A DNA stretch of 64,000 nt from Lachnospira sp. UBA4346 (GCA_002394205.1 DGTC01000002.1:96774-160773); one strand, 5' to 3'; numbered from the stretch's first letter, positions 44,961 to 54,584 are shown. The notes: generated by a model from the letters alone, not told the origin. Made by a program: numbers and translations.

Positions 44961-44968
44961 ATTAATAG

Positions 44969-44981
44969 TTTGATTATCAAA
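44969..44981. promoter_or_regulatory. FabT-type operator 2
   Basis: A second TTTGATTATCAAA at the expected transcription start, 56 bases (centre to centre) from operator 1. Binding here would block initiation. Confidence 0.8.
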
Positions 44982-45019
44982 ATATATGAAAATCAAATAA
45001 ATAAGAAAAAGGAAAGAGT

Positions 45020-45940
45020 ATGGGTATGAAAATCATTGGAACAGGCAGATGTGTTCCAGAAAAGATTATTACCAACGAAGATTTGTCTCAGACACTTGAT
45101 ACCAGTGATGAGTGGATATTTACAAGAACAGGCATCAAGAAGCGGCATATTGCGACCTATGAGAGTGTGGTAGACCTCGCAACAGGAGCAGCAAGACAGG
45201 CATTATTACAGGCAAAAGTTACGCCGGAGGAAGTAGATGCGATTCTGGTAGCAACGTCAAGTGCTGAATATGCATTTCCTAATGTTGCCAGTCAGGTGCA
45301 GGAGCGAATCGGTGCCAATCATGCGATGTGTCTGGATATGAGTGCTGCGTGCACAGGCTTTATTTATGCATTACATTGTGCGGATGCACTGGTGCGAACA
45401 GGACAGTATCGCACGATACTTGTGATTGGTGCAGAGGTGATGTCGAAGCAAATGGATTGGAGCGACCGTTCCGTATGTGTGCTGTTCGGTGATGGAGCAG
45501 GTGCAGTACTTGTGAAGAAAGATGATTCCCGTCTTACGGCAGGAAGAATTCACAGTGAAGGGAAAAAGGCAGAAGTGTTAGCCTGTGACCGTAACAATGT
45601 TGTTATGAATGGGCAAGAGGTATTTCGTTTTGCAGTGAAGATGGTTCCACAGTCAATTCAGGAAGTTGTTGATATGGCACATCTTTCGTTGCAGGATGTG
45701 AATTATTTTCTTTTGCATCAGGCAAATGTCAGAATTATCGAAGCAATTGCGAAACGAATGAAATTACCAAAGGAGAGCTTCCTTGAAAATGTTAGAAATT
45801 ATGGGAATACATCTGCGGCAAGTATTCCGATTCTGTTAGATGAATATAACAGGATTGGACAGTTTAAAGAAAGAGACAGAATGATTCTGTCAGGGTTTGG
45901 TGCAGGCCTTAGTTGGGGCAGTATATTGTTGGAATGGTAG
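45020..45940 (+). CDS. fabH: Beta-ketoacyl-ACP synthase III
   Basis: Starts fatty acid chains by condensing acetyl-CoA (or branched primers) with malonyl-ACP. 306 residues with the Cys-His-Asn triad C111 (S-A-A-C-T-G-F), H233 (L-L-H-Q-A-N) and N263 (N-Y-G-N-T-S-A). First gene of the operon. GGA six bases before the ATG at 45020 makes that start slightly better than the ATG at 45026. Confidence 0.97.
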   Translation: MGMKIIGTGRCVPEKIITNEDLSQTLDTSDEWIFTRTGIKKRHIATYESVVDLATGAARQALLQAKVTPEEVDAILVATSSAEYAFPNVASQVQERIGANHAMCLDMSAACTGFIYALHCADALVRTGQYRTILVIGAEVMSKQMDWSDRSVCVLFGDGAGAVLVKKDDSRLTAGRIHSEGKKAEVLACDRNNVVMNGQEVFRFAVKMVPQSIQEVVDMAHLSLQDVNYFLLHQANVRIIEAIAKRMKLPKESFLENVRNYGNTSAASIPILLDEYNRIGQFKERDRMILSGFGAGLSWGSILLEW

Positions 45941-45994
45941 TACTGCAATGCACATTGTGAAAAATAAAACAAATTAGAAAAGGATGGGAAAAAG

Positions 45995-46225
45995 ATGTTA
46001 GAAAAATTAAGAGAAATGATTGCAGGACAGTTAAATATTGAGGCAGAGAAGATTCAGTTAGAATCACGTTTTAAAGAAGATTTGAATGCAGATTCGTTGG
46101 ATTTATTTGAATTGATTATGGCGTTGGAAGATGAGTATGGGGTTGAAATTCCAGCAGAAGATTTAGAAAAAATCGCAACCGTTCAGGATGTATGTAATTA
46201 TCTGGCAGACAAAGGTGTTGCTTAA
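45995..46225 (+). CDS. acpP: Acyl carrier protein
   Basis: 76 residues, highly acidic, with the phosphopantetheine attachment S34 in N-A-D-S-L-D-L-F-E. Carries the growing acyl chain between the enzymes encoded around it. Preceded by AAAGGATGGG. Confidence 0.97.
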   Translation: MLEKLREMIAGQLNIEAEKIQLESRFKEDLNADSLDLFELIMALEDEYGVEIPAEDLEKIATVQDVCNYLADKGVA

Positions 46226-46245
46226 TTAGAAAAGAGGAGTACATG

Positions 46246-47184
46246 ATGAAGTCAAAGATAACGACACTTCTAGGAATAGAATATCCGATTATACAGGGGG
46301 GAATGGCGTGGGTAGCCAATGCCCAGCTTGCAGCAAATGTATCGAAAGCCGGCGGAATCGGTTTTATTGGTGCTGCGAATGCACCGGCAGACTGGGTTCG
46401 GGAACAGATTCATATTGCCAGAAGTATTACAGATAAGCCAATCGGTGTCAATATTATGCTGCTTAGTGATTATGCAGATGAAATTGCCCAGGTAGCCATA
46501 GAAGAAAAAGTAGAAGCTGTGACAACAGGGGCAGGCAATCCGGCAAAGTATATGAAAGCATGGAAAGAAGCTGGAATTCGTGTCATTCCGGTGGTGGCAT
46601 CTGTGGCTCTTGCAAGAATGATGGAACGTGCCGGAGCAGATGCGGTTGTTGCAGAAGGAATGGAATCCGGCGGACATATTGGAGAACAGACGACAATGAC
46701 ATTGGTGCCGCAGATTGTATCGGCAGTACATATTCCTGTGATTGCTGCCGGTGGAATTGCAGACGGCAGAACCATGGCAGCAGCGATGATGTTGGGTGCG
46801 GATGCGGTTCAGATGGGAACACGATTTATCGTTGCAAAAGAATCTGCCGTGCATCCGGCATATAAGGCACGGATTCTGGCTGCAAAAGATATTGATTCAA
46901 CGATTACCGGTGCAAGTCTTGGACATCCGATTCGCTCCCTTCGCAATGCAATGACACGTCAGTATCAGCAGATGGAACAGGAAGGAGTAGCTTTTGAACA
47001 GTTAGAACGTCTGACATTAGGTTCTCTGCGACGAGCAGTTGTGGAGGGCGATGTGATGAATGGAACGGTTATGGCAGGACAGAGTGCAGGAATGATTCAC
47101 AAAGAACAGACCTGTCAGGAAATTATAGAAGAATTGATGCAGGAAATGAAGGAAGTAATCGGTTTTGTTCAGAAACGTTTGTAA
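46246..47184 (+). CDS. fabK: Enoyl-ACP reductase II (FMN-dependent)
   Basis: Reduces trans-2-enoyl-ACP in each elongation round. 312 residues of the nitronate-monooxygenase-like TIM barrel: I-I-Q-G-G-M-A-W near the start, A-E-G-M-E-S-G-G-H-I-G around the catalytic His, A-A-G-G-I-A-D-G, and G-A-D-A-V-Q-M-G-T-R-F. FabK, not FabI, implies expected low sensitivity to triclosan. GAGGAG is six bases before the ATG at 46246; an ATG at 46243 is too close. Confidence 0.95.
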   Translation: MKSKITTLLGIEYPIIQGGMAWVANAQLAANVSKAGGIGFIGAANAPADWVREQIHIARSITDKPIGVNIMLLSDYADEIAQVAIEEKVEAVTTGAGNPAKYMKAWKEAGIRVIPVVASVALARMMERAGADAVVAEGMESGGHIGEQTTMTLVPQIVSAVHIPVIAAGGIADGRTMAAAMMLGADAVQMGTRFIVAKESAVHPAYKARILAAKDIDSTITGASLGHPIRSLRNAMTRQYQQMEQEGVAFEQLERLTLGSLRRAVVEGDVMNGTVMAGQSAGMIHKEQTCQEIIEELMQEMKEVIGFVQKRL

Positions 47185-47228
47185 TATTGAATGGGAAAAT
47201 GTAGGAATAAAAAGGAGGGACAAACAAC

Positions 47229-48134
47229 ATGGGAAAGACAGCGTGGATGTTTCCGGGACAGGGGGCGCAATATACCGGAATGGGAAAAGATTTCTATGAA
47301 CGGTATGCCTGCAGCAGACAGATTTTTGAGAGAGCCTCAGATATTGTTTCACTGGATTTAAAGAAAATTATTTTTGAAGAAGATGACAGATTAAACCAGA
47401 CGGAATATACACAGATTGCATTGTATACAACGGAGATAGCGATGATGGAGGTATTTTTGCAGAAATGCTCACTGCCGGATGTGACCTTGGGGTTATCATT
47501 AGGAGAATATAGTGCAATTACGGCAGCGGGCGCATTGTCATTTGAAGATGGGTGTCGGATTGTGAGAAGCAGAGGTATTTTTATGGAGCAGGCGGTTCCA
47601 AACGGTCAGGGAGGTATGGCAGCTGTTTTAGGATTGCGTGCAGAAGAAGCAGAACAGGCAGTAGATAGTTTTTCACAAGTGACTGTAGCAAATTATAACT
47701 GTCCGGGACAGGTTGTCATTTCGGGGGAATGTAAGCAGTTAGAAGAAGCTGTAAATGCATTAAAAACGGCAGGGGCGAAAAGAGTACTTCCCTTAAAGGT
47801 AAGCGGACCGTTTCATTCACCAATGTTATTTCGGGCAGGTATTTCGTTAGGAGAAGAACTTCAAAAAGTAACATGGAAACATTGCAGAATTCCATATGTC
47901 GCAAATTATCATGCGGACTATGTAAGCGATGCTGCGAAGATTCCAGAACTGTTGATTCGTCAGGTATCGTCCTCTGTCCGATTTGAACAGTCTGTCAGAA
48001 GATTGTTAGAAGACGGTGTGGATACATTTGTAGAAATCGGACCGGGTAAAACATTGAGTGGATTTGTGAAAAAAATAGCAAAGGATATGAATTTGGAACA
48101 GATTACGATTGAACACATAGAGAACAATATGTAG
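47229..48134 (+). CDS. fabD: Malonyl-CoA:ACP transacylase
   Basis: Loads malonyl groups on ACP. 301 residues with F-P-G-Q-G-A-Q near the start, the nucleophile S90 in G-L-S-L-G-E-Y and H196 in G-P-F-H-S-P-M. AAGGAGGGA precedes the ATG. The 216-base gap to fabG is the longest within the operon. Confidence 0.96.
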   Translation: MGKTAWMFPGQGAQYTGMGKDFYERYACSRQIFERASDIVSLDLKKIIFEEDDRLNQTEYTQIALYTTEIAMMEVFLQKCSLPDVTLGLSLGEYSAITAAGALSFEDGCRIVRSRGIFMEQAVPNGQGGMAAVLGLRAEEAEQAVDSFSQVTVANYNCPGQVVISGECKQLEEAVNALKTAGAKRVLPLKVSGPFHSPMLFRAGISLGEELQKVTWKHCRIPYVANYHADYVSDAAKIPELLIRQVSSSVRFEQSVRRLLEDGVDTFVEIGPGKTLSGFVKKIAKDMNLEQITIEHIENNM

Positions 48135-48175
48135 ACATCAAGGAACGAAAAAAGGCATATCTTGAGGTGGTTAAA

Positions 48176-48454
48176 ATGCCAAAATATCCAGTAAAATGTG
48201 GGGTTTTTGAAAAAAATGATAAATTTACTCCAAAAGTATCTACATTTTTTGAGTCAAAAATATATTCGGTGGATAAACAGACTGGTATCAGAAAAATACC
48301 AAAAGATAGAAAAATATCGTTGAAAAGCAAAGGGAAAGGGAGTGTCAGCAATGGAATTAAAAGGGAAAGTTGCACTTGTTACAGGTTCAGCAAGAGGAAT
48401 TGGTGCGGCTGTTGCAAAGAGATTTGCAGCAGAAGGAGCAACGGTTGTGATTAA
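48176..48454 (+). CDS. Possible small basic protein between fabD and fabG (uncertain)
   Basis: An ATG at 48176 lies five bases after a good GAGGTGG site and opens a 92-codon frame that uses up the unusually long fabD-fabG gap, then runs 104 bases into fabG in another frame. The first 60 residues are lysine-rich with no known domain; the last 30 simply mirror fabG. It may be a real small gene, a decayed gene, or a leader frame coupling translation to fabG. I do not recognise it. Confidence 0.3.
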   Translation: MPKYPVKCGVFEKNDKFTPKVSTFFESKIYSVDKQTGIRKIPKDRKISLKSKGKGSVSNGIKRESCTCYRFSKRNWCGCCKEICSRRSNGCD

Positions 48455-49097
48455 CTATCATGGCAGTGTCAAAGCGGCAGATGATGTACTGCAGGAGATT
48501 ACGCAGGCAGGCGGAAGCGGTATGATTTATCAGTGCGATGTATCAGATTTTACAGCGTGTGAAAAAATGGTTCAGGATATTATGACATTTTTTGGGCGAA
48601 TTGACATTTTGGTAAATAATGCAGGCATTGTCCGGGATGGACTGCTGATGAAGATGTCGGAGCAGGATTTTGACGATGTTATTCGTGTGAATTTGAAAGG
48701 GGCTTTCAATTGTACACGTCATATTTCACGTATTATGTTAAAGCAGAAAAGTGGTTGTATGATTAATCTTTCTTCGATTGTTGGGTTGTCAGGAAATGCC
48801 GGACAGGCAAATTATGCGGCTTCTAAAGCAGGAATTATTGGATTAACAAAGTCAACGGCAAAAGAATTAGCGTCCCGTGGAATTACAGTCAATGCGATCG
48901 CACCGGGTTATATTGACACAGATATGACAAAAAAACTGTCTGAGCATGTAAAAGAACAGGTGTTAGAAAAAATCCCGCTTCGAAAAATGGGAACCGTTCA
49001 GGATATTGCGGATATTGCACTGATGCTGGCAACAAAAACAGGTTCCTATCTGACAGGACAGGTAATTTCAGTAGATGGAGGAATGAGTATCGTATGA
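48351..49097 (+). CDS. fabG: 3-oxoacyl-ACP reductase
   Basis: NADPH-dependent short-chain dehydrogenase, 248 residues. T-G-S-A-R-G-I-G at 11-18 binds the cofactor, N-N-A-G at 89-92, catalytic S142, Y155 and K159 (Y-A-A-S-K). AAAGGGAG nine bases before the ATG at 48351 is preferred to a GTG at 48342 that lies within that site. Its TGA overlaps the ATG of fabF. Confidence 0.96.
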   Translation: MELKGKVALVTGSARGIGAAVAKRFAAEGATVVINYHGSVKAADDVLQEITQAGGSGMIYQCDVSDFTACEKMVQDIMTFFGRIDILVNNAGIVRDGLLMKMSEQDFDDVIRVNLKGAFNCTRHISRIMLKQKSGCMINLSSIVGLSGNAGQANYAASKAGIIGLTKSTAKELASRGITVNAIAPGYIDTDMTKKLSEHVKEQVLEKIPLRKMGTVQDIADIALMLATKTGSYLTGQVISVDGGMSIV

Positions 49098-50329
49098 GAC
49101 GAGTTGTAGTAACAGGAATGGGGGCAATTACGCCAATTGGATTGACGGTGGAAGAATTTTGGAATAGTGTATGCAGACAGCATATAGGCATTACGCCAAT
49201 TACTGCTTTTGACACAAGCGATTATAAGGCAAAGTTAGCAGCACAGGTAACAGGGTTTGAGCCGGCGAATTATATGGATTTTAAATCTGCCAAAAGAATG
49301 GAACGGTTCAGTCAGTTTGCAGTTGCAGCAGCAAAACAGGCGATGGAAGATTCAGGATTGGATATGACACAGGAAGATGCATACAGAGTAGGAACATCTG
49401 TGGGTTCAGGAATTGGTAGTTTGTCGGCAATGGAACGAGAACATAAGAAATTATTAGAGAGAGGACCGGGCCGCATCAATCCGCTGTTGGTACCATTGAT
49501 GATTACGAATATGGCAGCAGGAAATGTCGCAATACATTATGGATTCAAAGGAAAGAGCATCAATGTGGTGACAGCCTGTGCAACAGGGAATAACTCTATT
49601 GGAGAAGCGTACAGAAGTATTCAGCATGGAGAGGCAGACGTAATGTTTGCAGGAGGAACAGAAAGCAGTATTACGCCGATAGGAATTGGAGGATTTGCAG
49701 CATTGACAGCTCTTTCAACAGCGACAGATGCAGCAAGGGCATCGATTCCATTTGACAGGGACAGGAATGGGTTTGTTATGGGAGAAGGTGCCGGAATTGT
49801 TGTACTTGAAGAATTAGAACATGCATTGGCAAGAGGCGCACATATTTATGCAGAAATTGTAGGATACGGTTGTACAAGTGATGCATATCATATTACTTCA
49901 CCGGCAGAAGATGGTGCAGGAGCGGCGAGGGCGATGTGCAATGCGATGCAGGAAGCCGGACTTTTGCCGGAAAATGTAGATTATATCAATGCACATGGAA
50001 CGGGTACACATCATAACGATTTGTTTGAAACACGTGCAATTAAGCTGGCATTTGGAAAAAAGGCACATCAGGTAAAGATTAGTTCTACGAAATCAATGAT
50101 TGGACATTTGCTTGGAGCAGCCGGAGCAGTGGAATTTATTACCTGTGTAAAAACGATACAAGAAGGATATATTCATCCAAATGTCGGATTACAGGAAACA
50201 GAAGAAGAAATGGATTTAAATTATGTCCGCGGAACCGGTGTATCGCAGAAGGTAGATGCAGTTTTGTCTAATTCCCTTGGATTTGGCGGTCATAATGCAA
50301 CGCTGGCTGTTCGCAAATATCATGCGTAG
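49094..50329 (+). CDS. fabF: Beta-ketoacyl-ACP synthase II
   Basis: Chain-elongating condensing enzyme, 411 residues, with the Cys-His-His triad C162 (T-A-C-A-T-G), H301 (N-A-H-G-T-G-T) and H338 (M-I-G-H-L-L-G-A). Starts in an ATGA overlap with the fabG stop, indicating coupled translation. Confidence 0.97.
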   Translation: MRRVVVTGMGAITPIGLTVEEFWNSVCRQHIGITPITAFDTSDYKAKLAAQVTGFEPANYMDFKSAKRMERFSQFAVAAAKQAMEDSGLDMTQEDAYRVGTSVGSGIGSLSAMEREHKKLLERGPGRINPLLVPLMITNMAAGNVAIHYGFKGKSINVVTACATGNNSIGEAYRSIQHGEADVMFAGGTESSITPIGIGGFAALTALSTATDAARASIPFDRDRNGFVMGEGAGIVVLEELEHALARGAHIYAEIVGYGCTSDAYHITSPAEDGAGAARAMCNAMQEAGLLPENVDYINAHGTGTHHNDLFETRAIKLAFGKKAHQVKISSTKSMIGHLLGAAGAVEFITCVKTIQEGYIHPNVGLQETEEEMDLNYVRGTGVSQKVDAVLSNSLGFGGHNATLAVRKYHA

Positions 50330-50368
50330 CTTAAAAGGTACAAGGAAATGATTGGATAGGAGCAGAAA

Positions 50369-50902
50369 ATGAAATTAGAAGAGATTCTTACAATTGTTAA
50401 TGCAGTTTCAGATTCGAAGCTGGGCAGTTTTTCGTTGGAAGAGGGAGATATGAAACTCAATCTTACAACGGAGCATTTCAAGGGAAATATGATTCCAATG
50501 GGATATTGTGCAGATACAGGCAGTAGATTTTTATATGGAAGTCGAGAAGATTTTGCACAAAAAATACAGCAGGAATCCGAAGAAAGACAAAACGTTTTAC
50601 ACAGAGTACAGGAGCCGGCGCTGCCAGAAGAAGGTCACAAAGAGGAAGATAAGAATGTAGAACAAGCAGGAAATATCATGACTTCGCCATTGGTAGGTAT
50701 CTTTTATAATGCAGAGGCTCCAAACGCACAGCCATATGTTCAGATTGGGGATACGGTTAAGAAAGGGCAGGTATTAGGAATCATTGAAGCGATGAAGCTG
50801 ATGAATGAGATTGAGAGCGAATATGACGGCGTTGTTACAGACATTCTTGCAGACAACGAGAGTATGGTTGAATTTGGCCAGCCATTATTTGTTATCACAT
50901 AG
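50369..50902 (+). CDS. accB: Biotin carboxyl carrier protein of acetyl-CoA carboxylase
   Basis: 177 residues: an N-terminal segment, a variable Q/E-rich linker, and the biotinyl domain with the biotinylated lysine K143 in E-A-M-K-L-M. Carries carboxybiotin between AccC and the carboxyltransferase. AGGAG precedes the ATG. Confidence 0.96.
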   Translation: MKLEEILTIVNAVSDSKLGSFSLEEGDMKLNLTTEHFKGNMIPMGYCADTGSRFLYGSREDFAQKIQQESEERQNVLHRVQEPALPEEGHKEEDKNVEQAGNIMTSPLVGIFYNAEAPNAQPYVQIGDTVKKGQVLGIIEAMKLMNEIESEYDGVVTDILADNESMVEFGQPLFVIT

Positions 50903-50979
50903 AAAAATTTCGCTTGACTTAGAAGTGTTTCAGACGGGCGACGATTTCAGAATAATATATATGGAGAAGAAGATAGAAC

Positions 50980-51411
50980 ATGGATAGATTACTTACAACA
51001 ACAGAAATTATGGAAATTATTCCGCACAGACATCCATTTTTATTAGTTGATACGATTGAAGCGTTAGAGCCGGGCGTATCGGCAATCGGATATAAATGTG
51101 TGACATTTGATGAGCCGTATTTTGTAGGGCATTTTCCAAAAGAGCCTGTTATGCCGGGTGTTTTGCAGATAGAAGCGTGTGCACAGGTCGGAGCGGTAGC
51201 GATTCTTTCCCTGGAAGAAAATAGAGGAAAGACTGCCTATTTTGGTGCAATTCGGTCTGCGAGATTTAAACGGAAAGTGGTACCGGGAGACCGATTAAAA
51301 ATGGAGTGTGAAATCATCAAAAGAAAAGGTCCAATCGGAATTGGTCGTGCAACGGCGAGTGTGGAGGGAAACGTTGCCCTAGAGGCAGAATTAACATTTA
51401 TGATTGAGTAA
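50980..51411 (+). CDS. fabZ: 3-hydroxyacyl-ACP dehydratase FabZ
   Basis: Hot-dog fold dehydratase, 143 residues, with H51 in F-V-G-H-F-P and E65 in Q-I-E-A-C-A-Q as the catalytic pair. No FabM isomerase is in the operon, so how unsaturated acids arise (FabZ/FabF bypass or not at all) is open. Confidence 0.96.
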   Translation: MDRLLTTTEIMEIIPHRHPFLLVDTIEALEPGVSAIGYKCVTFDEPYFVGHFPKEPVMPGVLQIEACAQVGAVAILSLEENRGKTAYFGAIRSARFKRKVVPGDRLKMECEIIKRKGPIGIGRATASVEGNVALEAELTFMIE

Positions 51412-51429
51412 TTTTACAAGGAGAATGAA

Positions 51430-52785
51430 ATGTTTCGCAAGATTTTGATTGCAAATAGAGGAGAAATTGCAGTTCGTATTATTCGTGCCTGCAGAGAAAT
51501 GGGAATACAGACGGTTGCTGTCTATTCAGAAGTAGATGAGCAGGCACTTCATACCCAACTGGCAGATGAAAGCATTTGTATTGGAAAAGCGCAGGCACAG
51601 GACAGTTATCTGAATATGGAACGGATTCTAAGTGCGACGATTGCATCAGGTGCAGAAGCAATTCATCCGGGGTTCGGTTTTTTATCTGAAAATAGTAAAT
51701 TCGCTGCACTTTGTGAAAAATGTAACATAAAATTTATAGGTCCGTCTTCAGATATTATCGAAAAAATGGGAAATAAATCAGAAGCACGCAATACAATGAT
51801 TGCGGCAGGAATTCCGGTGGTAGAGGGGACAAAAGAACCGGTATATGATGCACAGGAAGGCAGAAAATACGCTGACAATATCGGCTATCCTGTTATGATA
51901 AAAGCAGCACTTGGCGGTGGTGGAAAGGGCATGCGGGTGGTGTATGAATCAGAAGAATTCGAGACGTTATTTGCACAGGCACAGCGCGAAACAGTCAAGG
52001 CATTTGGTGATGATGCAATGTATATTGAAAAATATGTAGAGCACCCGAGACATATAGAATTTCAGATTCTTGCAGATGATTATGGAAATGTGATTCATTT
52101 AGGAGAACGGGATTGTTCCGTGCAGCGAAGGCATCAGAAGATGATAGAGGAATCTCCGTCCGTCGCATTGGATGAAGCAACCAGAAAAGCAATGGGTGAA
52201 ACGGCAATCCGTGCAGCAAAAGCAGTGGGTTATACCAATGCGGGGACAATAGAATTTTTGTTAGATAAAAAGAATCAGTTTTATTTTATTGAAATCAACA
52301 CCAGAATACAGGTAGAACACGGTGTGACGGAACTTGTTACCGGCGTAGATTTAATTAAGGAACAGCTGCGTATCGCAGCAGGAGAAGAATTACATTTCAA
52401 ACAGGAAGATATTCAATTGCGCGGACATGCAATTCAGGTCCGAATCAATGCAGAAAATCCGGCAAAAAATTTTGCTCCATGTCCGGGGAAAATAACAGAT
52501 TTGCACATTCCGGGAGGAAATGGTGTTAGGGTGGATACGGCGGTGTATACAGGATATGAAATTCCGCCATTTTACGATTCTATGATTTTAAAGGTGATGG
52601 CGTATGATGCAGACCGTAGTTCGGCAATTAATAAGCTGCGCAGCGTGTTGGGAGAAGTTGTGATTGAAGGTGTCACAACCAATTTGGATTTTCAGTACGA
52701 TTTGTTAAATGATAAGACATTTCGGAGTGGAGAAATAGATACGGATTTTATAGCAAATTATGTGGAGGGTAGAAGATGCGATTAA
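51430..52785 (+). CDS. accC: Biotin carboxylase of acetyl-CoA carboxylase
   Basis: ATP-grasp enzyme that carboxylates biotin on AccB; 451 residues, normal length. N-terminal I-A-N-R-G-E-I-A-V-R, the G-G-G-G-K-G-M-R ATP loop and E-I-N-T-R-I-Q-V-E-H active-site segment are intact. Overlaps the accDA start by ten bases. AAGGAG precedes the ATG. Confidence 0.97.
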   Translation: MFRKILIANRGEIAVRIIRACREMGIQTVAVYSEVDEQALHTQLADESICIGKAQAQDSYLNMERILSATIASGAEAIHPGFGFLSENSKFAALCEKCNIKFIGPSSDIIEKMGNKSEARNTMIAAGIPVVEGTKEPVYDAQEGRKYADNIGYPVMIKAALGGGGKGMRVVYESEEFETLFAQAQRETVKAFGDDAMYIEKYVEHPRHIEFQILADDYGNVIHLGERDCSVQRRHQKMIEESPSVALDEATRKAMGETAIRAAKAVGYTNAGTIEFLLDKKNQFYFIEINTRIQVEHGVTELVTGVDLIKEQLRIAAGEELHFKQEDIQLRGHAIQVRINAENPAKNFAPCPGKITDLHIPGGNGVRVDTAVYTGYEIPPFYDSMILKVMAYDADRSSAINKLRSVLGEVVIEGVTTNLDFQYDLLNDKTFRSGEIDTDFIANYVEGRRCD

Positions 52786-54584
52786 AAGATGTATTTAAAA
52801 AACAAAAAAATACGTTTGATGCAGTGCAGACAATGGCATATGTACCAGATGGTCTGTTTACCCGGTGTCAGTATTGTCAGGAAATGATACTGACGGAGGA
52901 TTTTGAGAAAAATCAGCATATTTGTCCGAAATGTGGGCATTTATATGCACTCAATGCTTATGAACGTATTGCTCAGATTACAGACGAAGGCTCTTTTACA
53001 GAATGGGATACGCAACTTGAACAGAAGGATTATTGCGAATGTGCAGGATATTTAGATAAATTATCTGATTTACAAAAGCAGACAGGATTAGATGAGGCTG
53101 TTATAACAGGAAGTGCAATGATAGATGGCAGACAAGTGGTGTTAGGTATCTGTGATACACGGTTTCTGATGGGAAGTATGGGAAGTGTATTTGGTGAAAA
53201 ATTAACCAGAGCCATTGAAAAGGCGACGACAGAGAATCTTCCGTTAATCATTTTTACGTGTTCCGGTGGAGCGAGGATGCAGGAAGGAATCCGCTCATTG
53301 ATGCAGATGGCAAAGATTTCAGCAGCGTTAAAGAAACACAGTGATGCAGGAAATTTATATATAACAGTGCTGACACATCCGACGACAGGAGGAGTAACCG
53401 CCAGTTTTGCAATGTTAGGGGATATTATTCTTGCAGAACCACAGGCACTCATCGGATTTGCAGGACCACGCGTCATTCGACAGACAATCAGACAGGAATT
53501 GCCGGAAGGATTTCAGCGTTCTGAGTTTCTTTTAGAGCATGGATTTATAGATGCCATTGTACAGAGGTGGGATATGAAACAAACACTGTCAAGATTGTTA
53601 AAAATGCATCAAACACCGAAGGCAAATATAGGAACAGATTTGAATACAGGAATGAAAGAATCATTAAAGAACAAAGAAAAAGCAGTTGCATTTGTGAAAA
53701 GATATTTAAAATATTTAGATGAAATTTATGCAAAAAAGATAGATATTGCACAGGAAGATGCAGAAATTGAAGCGTGGCAGACGACACGGGAAAATAGTGA
53801 AAATGAACGGACAGCATGGGAAGAAGTAGAACTTGCAAGAAGCAGCAGACCGTCAACGAGGGATTATATTTCGTATCTGACAAAGAATTTTTTTGCATGC
53901 AGTGGCGACAGGCTGTTTGGGGATGATGGAGCAATTATTGGTGGAATTGCAATGTTTGGAGGAACGCCGGTTACTGTAATAGGGCATCAGAAAGGTGCAA
54001 ATACAACAGAAAATATTACAAGAAATTTTGGAATGGCAAATCCGGAAGGATACAGGAAAGCATTGCGGCTGATGAAGCAGGCAGAAAAGTTTCACAGACC
54101 GATTTTGTTATTTGTGGATACACCGGGAGCATTTTGCGGAATTGGTGCAGAAGAACGTGGACAGGGAGAAGCGATTGCAAGAAATTTATATGAGATGGCA
54201 ACGATTCGCACACCGATTCTTTCGATTATTACAGGAGAGGGAGGAAGCGGTGGTGCATTGGCACTGGCTGTTGCAGATGAAGTGTGGGCAATGCAGCATG
54301 CTGTCTATTCTGTTCTTTCTCCGGAAGGTTATGCATCTATTTTGTGGAAAGATGGAACACGGGCAAAAGAAGCAGCAGCGCAGATGAAAATGACAGCAAG
54401 AGATTTAAAGAGGTTAGAAATTATTGAACGGATTATTCCGGAATTTCCAGTTGTCGGGAAAGAGAATATCAATCATATTACATTCTATATGAAGCGTAAA
54501 ATAGCGGAATTTTTAATTGAATATATGGAAAAAGATGACGTGCAGCTGATAGAGAATCGTTATAATCGTTTTCGTAAATTTTAG
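52776..54584 (+). CDS. accDA: Fused acetyl-CoA carboxylase carboxyltransferase beta-alpha
   Basis: One 602-residue chain holds both carboxyltransferase subunits. Residues 1 to about 280 are AccD, with its zinc finger C31-x2-C34 and C50-x2-C53 and F-T-C-S-G-G-A-R-M-Q-E-G; from about 300 to 602 is AccA, with S-R-P-S-T-R-D-Y, H-Q-K-G, F-V-D-T-P-G-A-F and T-G-E-G-G-S-G-G-A-L. No stop or frameshift lies between them. In streptococcal operons of the same gene order accD and accA are separate, so this is a fusion. Start follows GGAGGG and overlaps accC. Confidence 0.95.
   Translation: MRLKDVFKKQKNTFDAVQTMAYVPDGLFTRCQYCQEMILTEDFEKNQHICPKCGHLYALNAYERIAQITDEGSFTEWDTQLEQKDYCECAGYLDKLSDLQKQTGLDEAVITGSAMIDGRQVVLGICDTRFLMGSMGSVFGEKLTRAIEKATTENLPLIIFTCSGGARMQEGIRSLMQMAKISAALKKHSDAGNLYITVLTHPTTGGVTASFAMLGDIILAEPQALIGFAGPRVIRQTIRQELPEGFQRSEFLLEHGFIDAIVQRWDMKQTLSRLLKMHQTPKANIGTDLNTGMKESLKNKEKAVAFVKRYLKYLDEIYAKKIDIAQEDAEIEAWQTTRENSENERTAWEEVELARSSRPSTRDYISYLTKNFFACSGDRLFGDDGAIIGGIAMFGGTPVTVIGHQKGANTTENITRNFGMANPEGYRKALRLMKQAEKFHRPILLFVDTPGAFCGIGAEERGQGEAIARNLYEMATIRTPILSIITGEGGSGGALALAVADEVWAMQHAVYSVLSPEGYASILWKDGTRAKEAAAQMKMTARDLKRLEIIERIIPEFPVVGKENINHITFYMKRKIAEFLIEYMEKDDVQLIENRYNRFRKF

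Noticed and set aside
46270..46865. Long alternative frames, some cysteine-rich, on both strands of fabK
   Set aside because: fabK is clear in its own frame; the Cys-rich translation stems from GGT/GCA-rich codons read out of frame.
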